NCBI GenBank assembly: GCA_902527265.1
Contig: CABZNY010000003.1
Coordinates: 1 to 64,000 of the forward strand
Reading direction: 5' to 3'
Origin: an uncultured Pelagibacteraceae bacterium
GTDB lineage: Bacteria > Pseudomonadota > Alphaproteobacteria > Pelagibacterales > Pelagibacteraceae
Length of the DNA: 64,000 bases
Shown: one piece after another, positions 10,177 through 20,172 of the stretch
Numbering within the stretch: the first letter of the stretch is position 1
Layout of the letters: every line of letters begins with the position of its first letter
Position numbers and translations under genes: made by a program
Notes under the pieces: generated by a model
What the model saw: the letters and a program-made list of their open reading frames with translations, nothing else
What the model was told of the DNA's origin: nothing
Databases searched by the model: none

Positions 10177-10211
10177 ATGGGAATACCTGCTATTACTACA
10201 GGTAATCCCAT
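10177..10211 (-). terminator. Stem-loop downstream of glnA, candidate terminator or attenuator
   Basis: atgggaatacctg-ctattacta-caggtaatcccat: 13-bp arms with one mismatch, GC-richer than surroundings, 14 bp after the glnA stop. Confidence 0.6.
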
Positions 10212-10224
10212 AAAAATAAGCCTT

Positions 10225-11631
10225 TTAACAGCTGTAATACATATCGAATTCAATAGGGTGCGGCGTATGTTCAAAATTATGAATTTCTTCATATTTAAGT
10301 TCAATGTACGCATCTATTTGATCATCAGTAAATACATTACCTTGAGTTAAGAAACTTCTATCTTTATCTAAAGCTTCCATTGCTTCTCTTAAAGAACCGC
10401 AAACAGTTGGCACCTTCTTAACTTGCTTTTCTGATAAAGCATAAAGGTCTTTGTCGAATGATTTACCTGGATCAATTTTATTTTTAATTCCATCAATTCC
10501 AGCCATAAGCATGGAAGCAAATGTTAAATATGGGTTTCCAGATGCATCTGGGAATCTGATTTCACATCTTGCACCTTTTTTACTTAACGTGATTGGAATT
10601 CTACATGAAGCCGATCTATTTCTTGCAGAGTATGCAAGTAAAACAGGAGCCTCAAATCCTGGTATTAATCTTTTGTAACTATTTGTAGTAGCATTAGCAA
10701 ATGCATTAATTGCTTTTGCATGCTTTAATACTCCACCAATATAGTAAAGTGCAGTTTGAGATAATCCAGCGTATTTATTTCCAGAAAATACCGGGGTTTT
10801 CCCTTTCCAAATTGATTGGTGAGTATGCATTCCAGAACCGTTATCTCCTTTAACTGGCTTAGGCATAAAAGTTGCAGTTTTACCAAAAGAGTGAGAAACC
10901 ATTTGAACTACATATTTGTATAGTTGAACGTTGTCTGCTTGATCAACCAAAGTTCCAAATAACATTCCAAGTTCATGTTGACTTGGTGCAACCTCGTGGT
11001 GGTGTTTTTCTACTGTAATTCCAACATCTCTTAGCCCTTTAAGATATTCACCTCTCATATCTTGAGCACTATCCACTGGCGGTACAGGAAAATATCCTCC
11101 TTTTACTCCAGGTCTATGACCCATGTTTCCATTATCATAAGATTTTCCAGAATTATAAGGACCTTCCGAACTATCAATTGAAAAACTTGTTTCATTCATG
11201 TCATTTTTAATTCTCACATCATCAAAAACAAAAAACTCAGGCTCTGGGCCAAAATAAGCAGTATCACCAATTCCTGTTTTTTTTAAATATGCTTCAGCTT
11301 TTTTTGCAATCCCTCTTGGATCTCTTTCATAAGGATCTCTCTTAACTGCATCCAAAATATCACAAAATAAAATTAAAGTATTATGAGATGTATAAGGGTC
11401 TATTACTTTTCTACTTAAATCAGGCTTTAATATCATGTCAGACTCGTTAATTGCCTTCCATCCTGCAATTGATGATCCATCAAAAAATACTCCTTCGTTT
11501 AACATTTCTTCATCAACAATCGTTGTATCCATTGTTAAATGCTGAAGTTTCCCCCTTGGGTCTGTAAATCTAAGATCTACAAACTCAATGTTTTTAGACT
11601 TCATTAATTTTAGTACGTCCTTAGCGCTCAT
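10225..11631 (-). CDS. glnA: Glutamine synthetase type I
   Basis: FDGSSIAGWKAINESDM, FGPEPEFFVFD, NGSGMHTHQSIWKG, KRLIPGFEAPV, RNRSASCRIP. Confidence 0.98.
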   Translation of the reverse strand: MSAKDVLKLMKSKNIEFVDLRFTDPRGKLQHLTMDTTIVDEEMLNEGVFFDGSSIAGWKAINESDMILKPDLSRKVIDPYTSHNTLILFCDILDAVKRDPYERDPRGIAKKAEAYLKKTGIGDTAYFGPEPEFFVFDDVRIKNDMNETSFSIDSSEGPYNSGKSYDNGNMGHRPGVKGGYFPVPPVDSAQDMRGEYLKGLRDVGITVEKHHHEVAPSQHELGMLFGTLVDQADNVQLYKYVVQMVSHSFGKTATFMPKPVKGDNGSGMHTHQSIWKGKTPVFSGNKYAGLSQTALYYIGGVLKHAKAINAFANATTNSYKRLIPGFEAPVLLAYSARNRSASCRIPITLSKKGARCEIRFPDASGNPYLTFASMLMAGIDGIKNKIDPGKSFDKDLYALSEKQVKKVPTVCGSLREAMEALDKDRSFLTQGNVFTDDQIDAYIELKYEEIHNFEHTPHPIEFDMYYSC

Positions 11632-11772
11632 ATTATCTCCTATAATTTTTTAATTTTCTTATCAGTTAAGAAAAGATAAATAATGCCTATTAAATAGATA
11701 TCACTTATGCTTTTTTTACATGTATATTAACCTTAAAAAATTAGAATTTTCAATCAATCCTAAGTTGCAATA

Positions 11773-12252
11773 ATGAGTTTATTAAATAAAGAACCAGTTA
11801 AAAGAGCTGAAAAAGCATTAAAAGAATTTGATGAGACATTATCAATCACAGAATTAGAAAATACAGCAAGAACAGCGGTAGATGCAGCAAAAGCATTAAA
11901 CTGCGAAGTAGGAGCTATCGTAAAAAGTCTACTTTTTAAAAATGGTGATAATTATTTTTTATGTTTAGTCTCCGGTGACAAAAGATGTTCATTAAATAAA
12001 TTAAAAAAGTTTTTTAATAGTAAAGATTTAAGCATGGCATCTCCAAATGATGTGAAAGAACAAACTGGATATACAATTGGAGGAGTTTCTCCGATAGGAC
12101 ACACAAATACCTTGCAGATATTAATTGATAGTTCTTTGAATAGATTTGAAGATTTGTTTGGTGCTGCTGGACATCCAAACTGTATTTTTAAAATAAATTT
12201 CGAAAATCTTAAAAAAATTACTAATGGAACAATAGAAGATATAATTGAATGA
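11773..12252 (+). CDS. YbaK/EbsC-family aminoacyl-tRNA deacylase-like protein
   Basis: TARTAVDAAKALNCEVGAIVKSLLFK, LVSGDKRCSLNKLKKFF, TGYTIGGVSPIGH, GAAGHPNCIFKI. Confidence 0.9.
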   Translation: MSLLNKEPVKRAEKALKEFDETLSITELENTARTAVDAAKALNCEVGAIVKSLLFKNGDNYFLCLVSGDKRCSLNKLKKFFNSKDLSMASPNDVKEQTGYTIGGVSPIGHTNTLQILIDSSLNRFEDLFGAAGHPNCIFKINFENLKKITNGTIEDIIE

Positions 12253-13142
12253 AATCTCCAAACGCTACTGATTATTTTATTCTTACTTTTTTAGCCTTAC
12301 TTTGGGCTTCAGCTTTTTTTAATATTAAAATTGCAACATATTCTTATGGACCAATAACTATAGCTTTTTTAAGAATTTTTTTTGGAATGATACCTCTATT
12401 ATTACTTTGTTATTTCAAAAAAATAAAAATTGAAGCGTTTTCTAAAGATTGGAAATGGTTTGCAGCAATTGGTATCATCAATTTAGTTATTCCTTTTTTC
12501 CTAATAGCATACGGAGTTCAAAAAGTTCAAAGTAATTTAGCAGCAATTTTAATGTCAACTACACCTATTAGTGCAACAATACTCGCACATTTCTTTGCTG
12601 ACGAAGAGAAAATAAACGTAATAAAAATATTTGGAATAGTTTTAGGTTTTTCAGGAATTGTTTATTTATTCTCAGAAAATTTACTTATAAATAATGAAAA
12701 TTTATTTTCTGCTCTTATGATTCTATTGGGATCCACTTTTTATGTTATTGGAGGAATTTTAACATTAAAAATTAGTAATAAGAAAAATGAAAATGTAACT
12801 GCATCAATTCTTATTTGGGGAGCTATAATTGCTTGTCCAATATCACTAATAATTGAGCAACCATGGAATTTTAATCCATCACTAGAGTCCACATTATCTT
12901 TGATTTATCTTGGTATTTTTCCAACTGGAATTGCATGGTTATTAAGATTTATGATTTTAAAGAAAAATGGTTTAGTTTTCCAAAGTCAGGTCGCTTATCT
13001 AATACCAATTTTTGGTGTTATTTTAGGATTTATTTTCCTAAACGAATTAGTAACACCTAAAATTTTAATTGCTTTATGTGCTGTTGTCTTAGGAATTTAT
13101 TTTGTAAAAAAAGCAGGAGATAAAAAAATACAAAGTATATAA
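12249..13142 (+). CDS. EamA/DMT-superfamily transporter
   Basis: Ten-TM hydrophobic pattern; LLWASAFFNIKIATYSYGPITIAFLRIF, LIPIFGVILGFIFLNE. Confidence 0.92.
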   Translation: MKSPNATDYFILTFLALLWASAFFNIKIATYSYGPITIAFLRIFFGMIPLLLLCYFKKIKIEAFSKDWKWFAAIGIINLVIPFFLIAYGVQKVQSNLAAILMSTTPISATILAHFFADEEKINVIKIFGIVLGFSGIVYLFSENLLINNENLFSALMILLGSTFYVIGGILTLKISNKKNENVTASILIWGAIIACPISLIIEQPWNFNPSLESTLSLIYLGIFPTGIAWLLRFMILKKNGLVFQSQVAYLIPIFGVILGFIFLNELVTPKILIALCAVVLGIYFVKKAGDKKIQSI

Positions 13143-13150
13143 AAAAATTT

Positions 13151-14167
13151 CTAATTTATTTTTAATTGTTCAAATTTTTTTGACTTAACTGATTTTTGTG
13201 CAGCTTCTGCTAACATTATAGACTTTCTTCCATCTTCAAAAACAGCTTTAGGTTTAATATTTTTTTTGCAAAAGTTTGCAAGGTCAGATAGTTGCAACCT
13301 AAAAGCTTCTGCATATCTCTCTATAAAAAAATGGAGTAGAGGGGATTTATTATTTGTTGAATTTTTTAAAAAGAGATTAGTTTCTGTTTCTCTTTTATTA
13401 TCCGATATCATCATTCCTTTTGCTCCAAAAAGCTCAACTCTCTGGTCATAACCAAAACTACAATGTCTTGAATTAGTTATTACACATTGCACTCCTTTTT
13501 TCGACTTAAGCACTGTAGTAGCAAGTTCATAGTCTTTTATCTTATTAAATCTTTGATCTGATATATTACTACCAGTAGCAAATACTGATTTAAATTCATC
13601 TGAACCCAAGTAGTATCTTGCTAAATCAAAATCATGAATCATCATGTCTTTAAAAATTCCTCCAGAACCTTTTAAATAAGACAATGAAGGAGGAGCAGGG
13701 TCCCGACTAGTTATAATAATTTTTTCTAGTTTACCTATTTTATTTTTTAACAAATTCTTTTTAAGTAAATTATGTCCAGGATCGTATCTTCTATTAAATC
13801 CTATTTGCACTTTAGGATTAAGTTTTTTAATTTTCTTTAGAGATGAATTAATTTTTTTTAAATTTAAATCTAGGGGTTTTTCACAAAAGACTACTTTTTT
13901 ATACTTAGCACCCTTTTCAATAAATTTTAAATGCGTAGAAGTAGAGGAAGCTATAAAAATACATTTAATTTCGTTATCTTTAAAAGCAATATCTGGATTA
14001 TTTATTGAAATAACATTTAATCTTTTTGAAATTTTGTTTGATAAATTTTTATTTAAATCAAAAACATATTTTAATTCAAATTCACTATTTTTTCTCAAAT
14101 TATTAGCATGCATCTGGCCAATTCTACCAAGGCCAAATAGAGCAGTTTTTATTTTATTTTTACCCAT
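13151..14167 (-). CDS. Gfo/Idh/MocA oxidoreductase (inositol 2-dehydrogenase-like)
   Basis: ALFGLGRIGQMHANNL, FCEKPLDLNL, QIGFNRRYDPGH, GGIFKDMMIHDFDLARYYLG; start moved to internal Met of the 14194 ORF. Confidence 0.88.
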   Translation of the reverse strand: MGKNKIKTALFGLGRIGQMHANNLRKNSEFELKYVFDLNKNLSNKISKRLNVISINNPDIAFKDNEIKCIFIASSTSTHLKFIEKGAKYKKVVFCEKPLDLNLKKINSSLKKIKKLNPKVQIGFNRRYDPGHNLLKKNLLKNKIGKLEKIIITSRDPAPPSLSYLKGSGGIFKDMMIHDFDLARYYLGSDEFKSVFATGSNISDQRFNKIKDYELATTVLKSKKGVQCVITNSRHCSFGYDQRVELFGAKGMMISDNKRETETNLFLKNSTNNKSPLLHFFIERYAEAFRLQLSDLANFCKKNIKPKAVFEDGRKSIMLAEAAQKSVKSKKFEQLKIN

Positions 14168-15294
14168 CTTTTTTTTCTGTTTGAAACTTTGCATGCCTCG
14201 ATAAATTTTGCAGTTTCAAGTCCCTCATCCTCATTTGGATAAAAATACCTTTTTTTTGAATTATTTTTCAAAGAATCTGCAAATTCACGATAAATATTTG
14301 CAAATGCATCCAAATATCCTTCAGGATGTCCAAATTTTAATCTAGAAAATTTTTTAGACAATTCAGCATTAAAAAAACCTCTTTCAATAAATTTTACCGC
14401 ACCATTAGATGGATTAAGTTTTAAATAGTTTGGATCGTTTTGAACCCACTCCAAACTTCCTTTTGTTCCAAATATTCTTATTCGTAATCCATAAACTCCA
14501 CCTCTAGCCATCACACTTGTCCAAAACATTCCTTTAGCACCATTATTAAAATTAATCATTACTTGAGCATTGTTGTCCATTTTAATTTTATTTGAAACTT
14601 GTTTAATATCTGCAAAAATAGTTTCACCTTTTAAACCTGATATGTAAGTTGCCATATGATATGCGTGGGAGCCAATTTCGTTTAATACTGCTGAAGCTCC
14701 AACAATATTTTTATCTATTTTCCATTTAAACTTTTTCTTTGCATTTTTTTCTGAAATATTTTCTCCACCTGACCAATCTTGAACATATTCAACGTTTATG
14801 TATTCAACTTTTCCAATTTTACCTTTTTCAACTATTACTTTTGCCTCTCTAACCATAGGATAGGCAGAATAATTATGTGTCAAAGCATACTTAATTTTTT
14901 TATTAGATTTTATTTTTTTAAATAATTTCTTAGCTTGAGCAAGATTCCCAGCAAATGGTTTATCAGAAATTACATGTATATTTTTATCAATAAATTTTTC
15001 TGCAATAATTTGGTGACTTGAAGGAGGTGTCATTATTGCCACGACATTAATACCACCTTTTCTTACTGCTTCTCTTTCGGCCATTTCTCTAAAATTTGAA
15101 TAGCATCTCTCTTTTAAAATACCTAGGCTTTGACCAAAGCTTTTAGATAGTTTTGTATTTCTCGAAAAAACACCAGCAACTATCTCATATTGATTATCAA
15201 ATCTTGATGAAATTCTATGAACATGACCAATCCAAGATTTTGGACCACCTCCAACTACGCCAAGCTGAATTTTTTTTCCTTTAATTAATCTCAT
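14149..15294 (-). CDS. Gfo/Idh/MocA oxidoreductase
   Basis: LGVVGGGPKSWIGHVHRIS, DKPFAGNLAQAK, LNEIGSHAYHMATYISG; start moved to MRLIKGKK. Confidence 0.88.
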   Translation of the reverse strand: MRLIKGKKIQLGVVGGGPKSWIGHVHRISSRFDNQYEIVAGVFSRNTKLSKSFGQSLGILKERCYSNFREMAEREAVRKGGINVVAIMTPPSSHQIIAEKFIDKNIHVISDKPFAGNLAQAKKLFKKIKSNKKIKYALTHNYSAYPMVREAKVIVEKGKIGKVEYINVEYVQDWSGGENISEKNAKKKFKWKIDKNIVGASAVLNEIGSHAYHMATYISGLKGETIFADIKQVSNKIKMDNNAQVMINFNNGAKGMFWTSVMARGGVYGLRIRIFGTKGSLEWVQNDPNYLKLNPSNGAVKFIERGFFNAELSKKFSRLKFGHPEGYLDAFANIYREFADSLKNNSKKRYFYPNEDEGLETAKFIEACKVSNRKKRWVKIK

Positions 15295-15325
15295 GATTAA
15301 ATATATCTTAACAAATAAAAAATTT

Positions 15326-16228
15326 ATGTCAGTAAAATTAGGTATAGCACCAATTGCTTGGAGTAATGATGACATGCCTGAGCTAGGCGGAGATACTCCT
15401 CTAGAACAATGTTTGTCAGAGGCAAGTCAGGCTGGATTTGTTGGGATTGAGTCAGGTGGTAAATTCCCAAAAACATCCAAAGAATTATTACCAAAATTAG
15501 ATAAGTACAACTTAAAATTATGTTCTGGTTGGTATAGCGGAAATCTTAGAAAAAATTCTGTTGAACAAGAAAAAAATTTAATTCAAGACCAACTTAAATT
15601 ATTTAAAGATTGTGAAGCTCCATGTATCGTTTTTGCTGAAGTTTTTGGATCAATACAGGGTGATCCAACAAAAAAACTTTCCAGTAGACCTAAGATGATG
15701 GATCAAGAATGGAAAGATTATTGTGCAAAAATATCTGAACTTGCAAAATATCTTGAAGATGAGGGTATGCCTTTAGCTTACCACCATCATATGGGAACAG
15801 TTATTGAAACAGAAGAAGAAACAATTAGATTGCTAGAAAATACAGATGATAGTGTAAAATTAACTTTAGATACTGGTCATATGTTATTTGCTCAGGGAAA
15901 TTCAATTAATTTAATTAATAAATTCAAGGAAAGAGTAATCCATATTCACTGCAAAGATATTAGAGAAGAAGTATTAAAAAAAGCCCTTTCTGAAGATTTA
16001 AGTTTTAGGGATGCCTTTTTAGAAGGTGCCTTTACCGTACCTGGTGATGGGTGTATCGACTATAAACCTTTGTTTGATATTTTAAAAAAAAATAATTATC
16101 AGGGTTGGCTTGTTGTGGAGGCTGAACAAGATCCTAAAAAAGCTAATCCACTTGAATATGCTATTAAGGGTTACAAATATATTACAGATACTTTAAAGAA
16201 ATCAAATTTAGAGATTAATAATCTATAA
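15326..16228 (+). CDS. iolE: Myo-inosose-2 dehydratase-like TIM-barrel protein (IolE family)
   Basis: KLGIAPIAWSNDDMPELGGDTPLEQCLSEASQAGFVGIESGGKFP, YHHHMGTVIET, LTLDTGHMLFA, HIHCKDIR; start at internal ATG. Confidence 0.9.
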   Translation: MSVKLGIAPIAWSNDDMPELGGDTPLEQCLSEASQAGFVGIESGGKFPKTSKELLPKLDKYNLKLCSGWYSGNLRKNSVEQEKNLIQDQLKLFKDCEAPCIVFAEVFGSIQGDPTKKLSSRPKMMDQEWKDYCAKISELAKYLEDEGMPLAYHHHMGTVIETEEETIRLLENTDDSVKLTLDTGHMLFAQGNSINLINKFKERVIHIHCKDIREEVLKKALSEDLSFRDAFLEGAFTVPGDGCIDYKPLFDILKKNNYQGWLVVEAEQDPKKANPLEYAIKGYKYITDTLKKSNLEINNL

Positions 16229-17179
16229 TTTTACTTTTTTACTATCTTCAAGTTTACCATCGAAAAAATCAAAAATATTTTGAATAGTTTCTTTTGCCAT
16301 TCTTGTCATGCATTCCTCAGTGAATGCAGCAGCATGAGGACTTAGGAAAACTTTGTCATTTTTTAATAGAGGATTGTCAGCTTCTGGAGGTTCTACCTCA
16401 AATACATCAATTCCTGCTCCAAAAATCAAATTCTCATTTAAGGCTTTATCTAAGTCTTTCTCATTAATAATACCGCCTCTTGCAGCGTTAATGATTATAC
16501 AGTTCTTTTTCATCGTTTTAAGAAGTTCATAATTTATAATATTTTTAGTTTGATCAGTTAAAGGTATATGGAGTGAGACAGCATCCATATCTTTAATAGC
16601 CTCTGCTAAATCTTCAACTTTTTTCCCACCCATTTTGCTTATTGTTTCTGCATCTACAAACGGATCATAAACAAAAACGTTCATTTCAAATCCCAAACAT
16701 CTTTTAATCAATGCTTTACCTATTCTTCCAAATCCAGCTATAAGAATATTTTTGTCCCAAATCTCTATAGTTTTTGGTAATTTGTTCCTTTCAGTAAATT
16801 TTCCACTTTTGACCGAATGGTCATACATACTTTTTCTTTTTGAGATACTTAAAAGCATAAAAAGAACATGTTCTGCAACTGCTACAGCATTTGCTGTTGC
16901 GGTTATTGCTACATCGATATTTCCTTTTTTACAGCTATTTAAATCAATATTATCGTAACCAACTCCATGTCTTGAAATTATTTTAAGGTTTTTTGCATTT
17001 TCAATTGCCTCTGCAGGCAATATTGATGTTCTTAAAGAAACTGCATCTGCATCTACAATTTTTTTTTTCACATTTTCAACGCTTAAATCTTCAACTACTT
17101 CATAATTATAGTTATTATTACTTTTTAATAATTCCATACCTTTTTCATGAATAGGTTGGACAATGAGAATTTTTTTCAT
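16223..17179 (-). CDS. D-isomer-specific 2-hydroxyacid dehydrogenase
   Basis: SRHGVGYDNIDLNSC, IAGFGRIGKALIKRC, INAARGGIINEKDL, SPHAAAFTEE. Confidence 0.92.
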   Translation of the reverse strand: MKKILIVQPIHEKGMELLKSNNNYNYEVVEDLSVENVKKKIVDADAVSLRTSILPAEAIENAKNLKIISRHGVGYDNIDLNSCKKGNIDVAITATANAVAVAEHVLFMLLSISKRKSMYDHSVKSGKFTERNKLPKTIEIWDKNILIAGFGRIGKALIKRCLGFEMNVFVYDPFVDAETISKMGGKKVEDLAEAIKDMDAVSLHIPLTDQTKNIINYELLKTMKKNCIIINAARGGIINEKDLDKALNENLIFGAGIDVFEVEPPEADNPLLKNDKVFLSPHAAAFTEECMTRMAKETIQNIFDFFDGKLEDSKKVKL

Positions 17180-17193
17180 AATTTTAAAAAAAA

Positions 17194-18174
17194 TTATATT
17201 AGTCTAGCAAGATCTCTTTTGCTATTTTTAAATGTCGGAAGTGGATATTTAAATGCATACTTTCTTGGAATACATTTATTCTTTGCTTTTTCCCACAAAG
17301 CAATCCATTGCTTATAGTTGTGGATGGTAATATTTTTTTTGTTTCTACTTCTTACATAAAAATTTGGCAAAGGTTTTCTACCAGACGGGGTTCCAGCTCT
17401 ATTATATCTTAAATCGGCACTAATTCTAAAATCATTAGTTCTGTTAGGTAATGAGCAATGAATTGAATGTTTGTGCAAAATAATAATATCACCAACATTA
17501 GCCTCCAGAAAAACTGGTTTGTAATTATCAAGTAGTTTACTATCTTTTATTTCAACCTGACCTCTATATCCAGATATATGGTTTAATAATCCCAATTTAT
17601 TAATTTCTTTTACCGTAATCATACATCCATTTTTTTTTGTAGTTTTAGTAAATGGAATCCAAACAGTGACCATATCAGTTAATCTTTGTCCCAAAGATGA
17701 TAATACAGCTGCATCTTGATGCCATGGAGTTCTACCTGATAGACCATCATGGATAGAATGTTTTGGTAATTTGCTTTCTGGTTGTTTAATTCTTGTATTT
17801 TGCACTGGATTTGACAAAATTTCTGGCCCTAATAATTTTTCAACTACATCCAAGATTTTTTTGTGATTTATTAAGTTCCACAAAGATTGAGAGGCGAAGT
17901 AATCACTGTCCTTTTTTACATGATCTCTAGGAAGTCTAGTATTAAAATACTGATCAAGATCATAAATATTTAGCTTTGAAATGTATGTGTATTTTTTCCT
18001 GAAGTTATATTTAAAAATCTTTTCTTTCATGTGGTCTGGAGCAAATTTATGAACTAAATTGTCCATTACATATTCCATATCATTTAAAATGGGTTTTAAA
18101 TCCTTATTGAAATTAAGAACATTTTTTACCCTTAAGTAACCATCTCTATCTAAAGTGCTCCTTAATTTAGTCAT
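17194..18174 (-). CDS. Phytanoyl-CoA dioxygenase (PhyH)-family Fe(II)/2OG oxygenase
   Basis: LDRDGYLRVKNVL, WHQDAAV (HxD), DIIILHKHSIHCSLPNRTNDFRISADLRY. Confidence 0.85.
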   Translation of the reverse strand: MTKLRSTLDRDGYLRVKNVLNFNKDLKPILNDMEYVMDNLVHKFAPDHMKEKIFKYNFRKKYTYISKLNIYDLDQYFNTRLPRDHVKKDSDYFASQSLWNLINHKKILDVVEKLLGPEILSNPVQNTRIKQPESKLPKHSIHDGLSGRTPWHQDAAVLSSLGQRLTDMVTVWIPFTKTTKKNGCMITVKEINKLGLLNHISGYRGQVEIKDSKLLDNYKPVFLEANVGDIIILHKHSIHCSLPNRTNDFRISADLRYNRAGTPSGRKPLPNFYVRSRNKKNITIHNYKQWIALWEKAKNKCIPRKYAFKYPLPTFKNSKRDLARLI

Positions 18175-18194
18175 AGTTTGCTAATTATCAGAAT

Positions 18195-19139
18195 TTAACT
18201 GTACATACCTTCTTTTACTTTAATCATTTTGTACATTAGGTCATTCAAGGGTGTAGCTATTCCATGTTTTTTTCCTATTTTAGATACAGCGCCACTTATG
18301 AAATCAATTTCAGTTTTTCTTTTATAAAGCACATCAAAAGCCATTGATGATTTATTTGTTTGTTTTGAATCAACAATCTTATTAAACATGAATAAACACT
18401 CATCCTCTGAAACATCAACACCATCTGCTAAAGCAACATCTTTTGTTTCTAAAATTATCTCTTTACCTAAACTTCTCGAGACGTCGTTAGCATTATTATT
18501 TATGTAAAGATCACTGTGATGCAGATCAAAAATAGCCGAAAGTGGGCCTATTGCGGTTAATGCAAAAAGTTTCATCCATTTTCTTTTTTTTACATCCTCA
18601 GCTGCAATCATTTCTAAATTATGAGCAGTAAATGTGTCTGCAATTTCAGTTATTCTATCTGTTATCCCACCATCATATTCTCCAATCCAAGAGGGTAGAG
18701 CTGCATGATTCATAATATGACCAGGGCCTAAGATATTTGATGCTTGAGTTGTTGTTCCACCAATTACTTTTTCGTCGCCAACAATACTTTTAATTATTGC
18801 CTCATGTCCAATTCCATTTTGAAAAGACATAAAAACTGTTTTATCGCCAATAATATTTATAATACTTTTTAATGCAGGCTCTAAAGCTGTTGCTTTACAC
18901 ATGACTATCACAGCATCAACTTTTCCAATTGTAGATGGATCTGATGTTGCTGGTACTTTTATGAATCTATCACCACCATGGCCATCCATTTTTAGACCTT
19001 TTTTATTTATTTCATCAACATGCTCTTTCCAAACATCAATGAGAGTTACATTTAGACCTTTTTCAGATAGTAGACCTCCAAATAGACATCCCATTGCTCC
19101 CGCTCCAAGAACTGCAACTTTTAAATCTTTATTATTCAT
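18195..19139 (-). CDS. Ketopantoate reductase-family (PanE/ApbA) dehydrogenase
   Basis: AVLGAGAMGCLFGGLLSEKG, FMSFQNGIGHEAII, GGTTTQASNILGPGHI. Confidence 0.9.
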   Translation of the reverse strand: MNNKDLKVAVLGAGAMGCLFGGLLSEKGLNVTLIDVWKEHVDEINKKGLKMDGHGGDRFIKVPATSDPSTIGKVDAVIVMCKATALEPALKSIINIIGDKTVFMSFQNGIGHEAIIKSIVGDEKVIGGTTTQASNILGPGHIMNHAALPSWIGEYDGGITDRITEIADTFTAHNLEMIAAEDVKKRKWMKLFALTAIGPLSAIFDLHHSDLYINNNANDVSRSLGKEIILETKDVALADGVDVSEDECLFMFNKIVDSKQTNKSSMAFDVLYKRKTEIDFISGAVSKIGKKHGIATPLNDLMYKMIKVKEGMYS

Positions 19140-19202
19140 TTTTTATGAACAAATATATTAATGTATAGAAATTATGCAATATATTATGTAACTAATTTAT
19201 AT

Positions 19203-20171
19203 ATGGAATTAAAAATAGAAAAAGGAATTTTCAAGGAATTTGATTTGGATGAGATAACAAGTGCGTTGCAAATTGGATTGTCAAAAAATTTTGAAAGTGT
19301 CACAGCAATGATAGTTGATTGTCCAAATTTAAGAGATTGGAATTGTCCATCAGAAGGAATGAGTGGTAACCAAAGAATAATTGATGTTGGAGGAGAACCG
19401 TATATGCACGATCCTAAATATATTGGTGCTGAATTCGATTATGCAGAAATATCAAAATTGATTGGGTCAGAAAAATCATACGCACTTGGTGCAGGATCTG
19501 GAGCAATGTCTTGTATTGATGGGCACTGTGGTGAATTGGTTATAAACGAAAACTTAACAACAAAGGAGTATAGATCTTTAATAGCAAGGGTAGGTACAGA
19601 TAAAAAATGTATTGTAGAGGACTATAATGACAGTAAACATGGTGGACTTGGCAATGTTTATTATTCAGATGGTGTTAAGGGTAAAGTTATTTATTTAAAG
19701 ATAAAGAAAAGAATTGGAAAACAAGGCTCATTGCCTCAAGCAATCAGAGCAGCACTTTCAGAAAATTTAAAAATATTTAACAATGATCATATCGCTTTAG
19801 CTGGTGTATTTAGAGTTTTAAAAGGAAAAATAAGATCACATGTTCAACCAGATTATAAGGATATAAAACATGAATATTACGATCCAAAATTAATGAAATG
19901 TACAAAAGATTTTCTTCAATTTTATGAGCCAGTAGGACCAAAATTACAATGTTATACCGTTTTATGGACAGGAGATCCAATAGGTGGAGAATTAAATCTA
20001 AGAGAGTCTGGAGAGCATACACATTTTCATTCATACGAACATAAAAATGATGCAGGACATTACCATTTTGATGTGACACCAGACGAGATAGAATACGAAG
20101 GATATTTTAATACTGCACATGAAGTTCACAGAGTAAATAATATTTACAAAGAATTAGCTGCGAAAAATTAA
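19203..20171 (+). CDS. DUF1907 / C11orf54 (PTD012)-like putative zinc ester hydrolase
   Basis: GAGSGAMSCIDGHCGELVIN and EHTHFHSYEHKNDAGHYHFDVTPDEIEYEGYF (HxH-x11-H); start moved to internal MELKIEKG. Confidence 0.75.
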   Translation: MELKIEKGIFKEFDLDEITSALQIGLSKNFESVTAMIVDCPNLRDWNCPSEGMSGNQRIIDVGGEPYMHDPKYIGAEFDYAEISKLIGSEKSYALGAGSGAMSCIDGHCGELVINENLTTKEYRSLIARVGTDKKCIVEDYNDSKHGGLGNVYYSDGVKGKVIYLKIKKRIGKQGSLPQAIRAALSENLKIFNNDHIALAGVFRVLKGKIRSHVQPDYKDIKHEYYDPKLMKCTKDFLQFYEPVGPKLQCYTVLWTGDPIGGELNLRESGEHTHFHSYEHKNDAGHYHFDVTPDEIEYEGYFNTAHEVHRVNNIYKELAAKN

Positions 20172-20172
20172 T

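Noticed and set aside
11632-11772. Possible glutamine riboswitch or sigma-54 promoter upstream of glnA
   Set aside because: No glnA-RNA-like conserved structure or clear -24/-12 GG-GC element could be recognised by eye.
19810-20079. Minus-strand ORF inside the DUF1907 gene
   Set aside because: Opposite-strand shadow ORF of a conserved coding sequence; no support.
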